Source of the DNA: an uncultured Eubacteriales bacterium | GTDB taxonomy: Bacteria; Bacillota; Clostridia; Christensenellales; Borkfalkiaceae | DNA: 64,000 bases | Assembly: GCA_949288785.1 (NCBI GenBank) | Contig: CASELQ010000003.1 | Location: 1-64,000, forward strand | Reading direction: 5' to 3' | In this document: positions 63,934-64,000 of the stretch, piece by piece | Position numbering within the stretch: position 1 is the stretch's first letter | How the letters are laid out: each line of letters opens with the position of its first letter | Notes under the pieces: model-generated | The model's database searches: none | Seen by the model: only the letters and a program-made list of their open reading frames with translations | Told to the model about the DNA's origin: nothing | Made by a program: the position numbers and the translations under genes

Positions 63934-64000
63934 ATGCAGAGAATACTACCGGCATACCCGCTTTGGGTGATCGATCCGATGTTTTCCGTATAGGCTAATA
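63934..64000 (+). pseudogene. Start of a gene with an early amber stop, possibly glutaminase/DUF4965-like
   Basis: From ATG 63934 the frame reads MQRILPAYPLWVIDPMFSV, then TAG at 63991, then Ala-Asn. In DUF4964/4965 glutaminase-type proteins the N-terminus commonly has a similar pattern (PxxPLxxxDPxFSIW), so a Trp codon TGG would be expected exactly where TAG stands. TAG ends several intact genes here (der, glgA, ntpI, the aldolase), so it is not recoded. Only 67 bases are visible and the ribosome binding site is weak, so this may also be a chance frame. Confidence 0.3.

Noticed and set aside
63991..63993. TAG recoded as an amino acid in this organism
   Set aside because: TAG is the genuine terminal codon of der, glgA, ntpI and the class II aldolase, where the proteins end at the expected length.
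1..64000. CRISPR arrays, insertion sequences, prophage genes, rRNA genes, toxin-antitoxin pairs
   Set aside because: No regularly spaced repeats, transposase or integrase motifs, phage structural genes or rRNA-like sequence were found on either strand.

Overview
The window is a chromosomal segment from a mid-GC, AT-biased-codon Firmicute of the class Clostridia (frequent ATA isoleucine codons, AAGGAG-type ribosome binding sites, sigma-A promoters of TTGACA/TATAAT type). It carries spoIVA, whose product is confined to endospore-forming lineages, and its fermentative gene content (2-oxoacid:ferredoxin oxidoreductase, V-type ATPase, glycogen storage, rhamnose use) suggests a strict anaerobe, probably of gut origin. 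An uncultured Christensenellales-like or related lineage would fit, but I cannot fix the genus from sequence alone.

Layout. 1-5.6 kb: housekeeping run on + (3' part of nicotinate phosphoribosyltransferase, a coiled-coil protein, lspA, rluD-type pseudouridine synthase, small membrane protein, der, plsY). 5.6-7.3 kb: spoIVA behind an 18-bp hairpin that buries its ribosome binding site. 7.4-10 kb: a NitT/TauT-type ABC importer on -, divergent from valS (10.1-12.7 kb). 12.9-24.4 kb: one operon for glycogen turnover (pgi, glgB, glgC, glgD, glgA, glgP, GH13 enzyme), then a monocistronic acyl carrier protein. 24.9-29.8 kb: leuS and a CtpE-like P-type ATPase on -. 30-40.5 kb: purB, a sodium:solute symporter, then paaK1-iorA-iorB-paaK2-ACT, an amidohydrolase and an aminotransferase; this reads as an oxidative aromatic amino-acid fermentation locus yielding arylacetyl-CoA. 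40.8-43.6 kb: PadR regulator, DUF1700 membrane protein and two short-chain dehydrogenases. 43.8-44.2 kb: four tRNA genes on - (Val, Gly, Cys, Leu) with their own promoter and terminator. 44.4-52.9 kb: V-type ATPase operon in the Enterococcus hirae ntpFIKECGABD order, followed by a ROK glucokinase and a second, unusual ROK-like protein. 55.4-57.3 kb: acetyltransferase and COG2509 FAD enzyme on -. 57.5-64 kb: a mini ferredoxin-thioredoxin-reductase-like protein, an RpiB-like isomerase and a rhamnose operon (GH106-like enzyme, rhaA, class II aldolase), ending in a possibly interrupted gene at the right edge.

How the parts fit: the ATPase rotor subunit has all five residues that bind sodium in E. 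hirae NtpK, and a sodium symporter lies beside the arylacetate locus, so the cell probably runs a sodium-based energy economy in which ATP from acyl-CoA formation and sugar fermentation exchanges with a sodium gradient. Sugar enters as rhamnose or glucose, surplus is stored as glycogen, and spoIVA indicates a sporulation programme. No CRISPR array, prophage, insertion sequence or rRNA was seen. The most distinctive signals are the spoIVA leader, the paired paralogous ligases around iorAB, and the ROK-like protein lacking its zinc motif.
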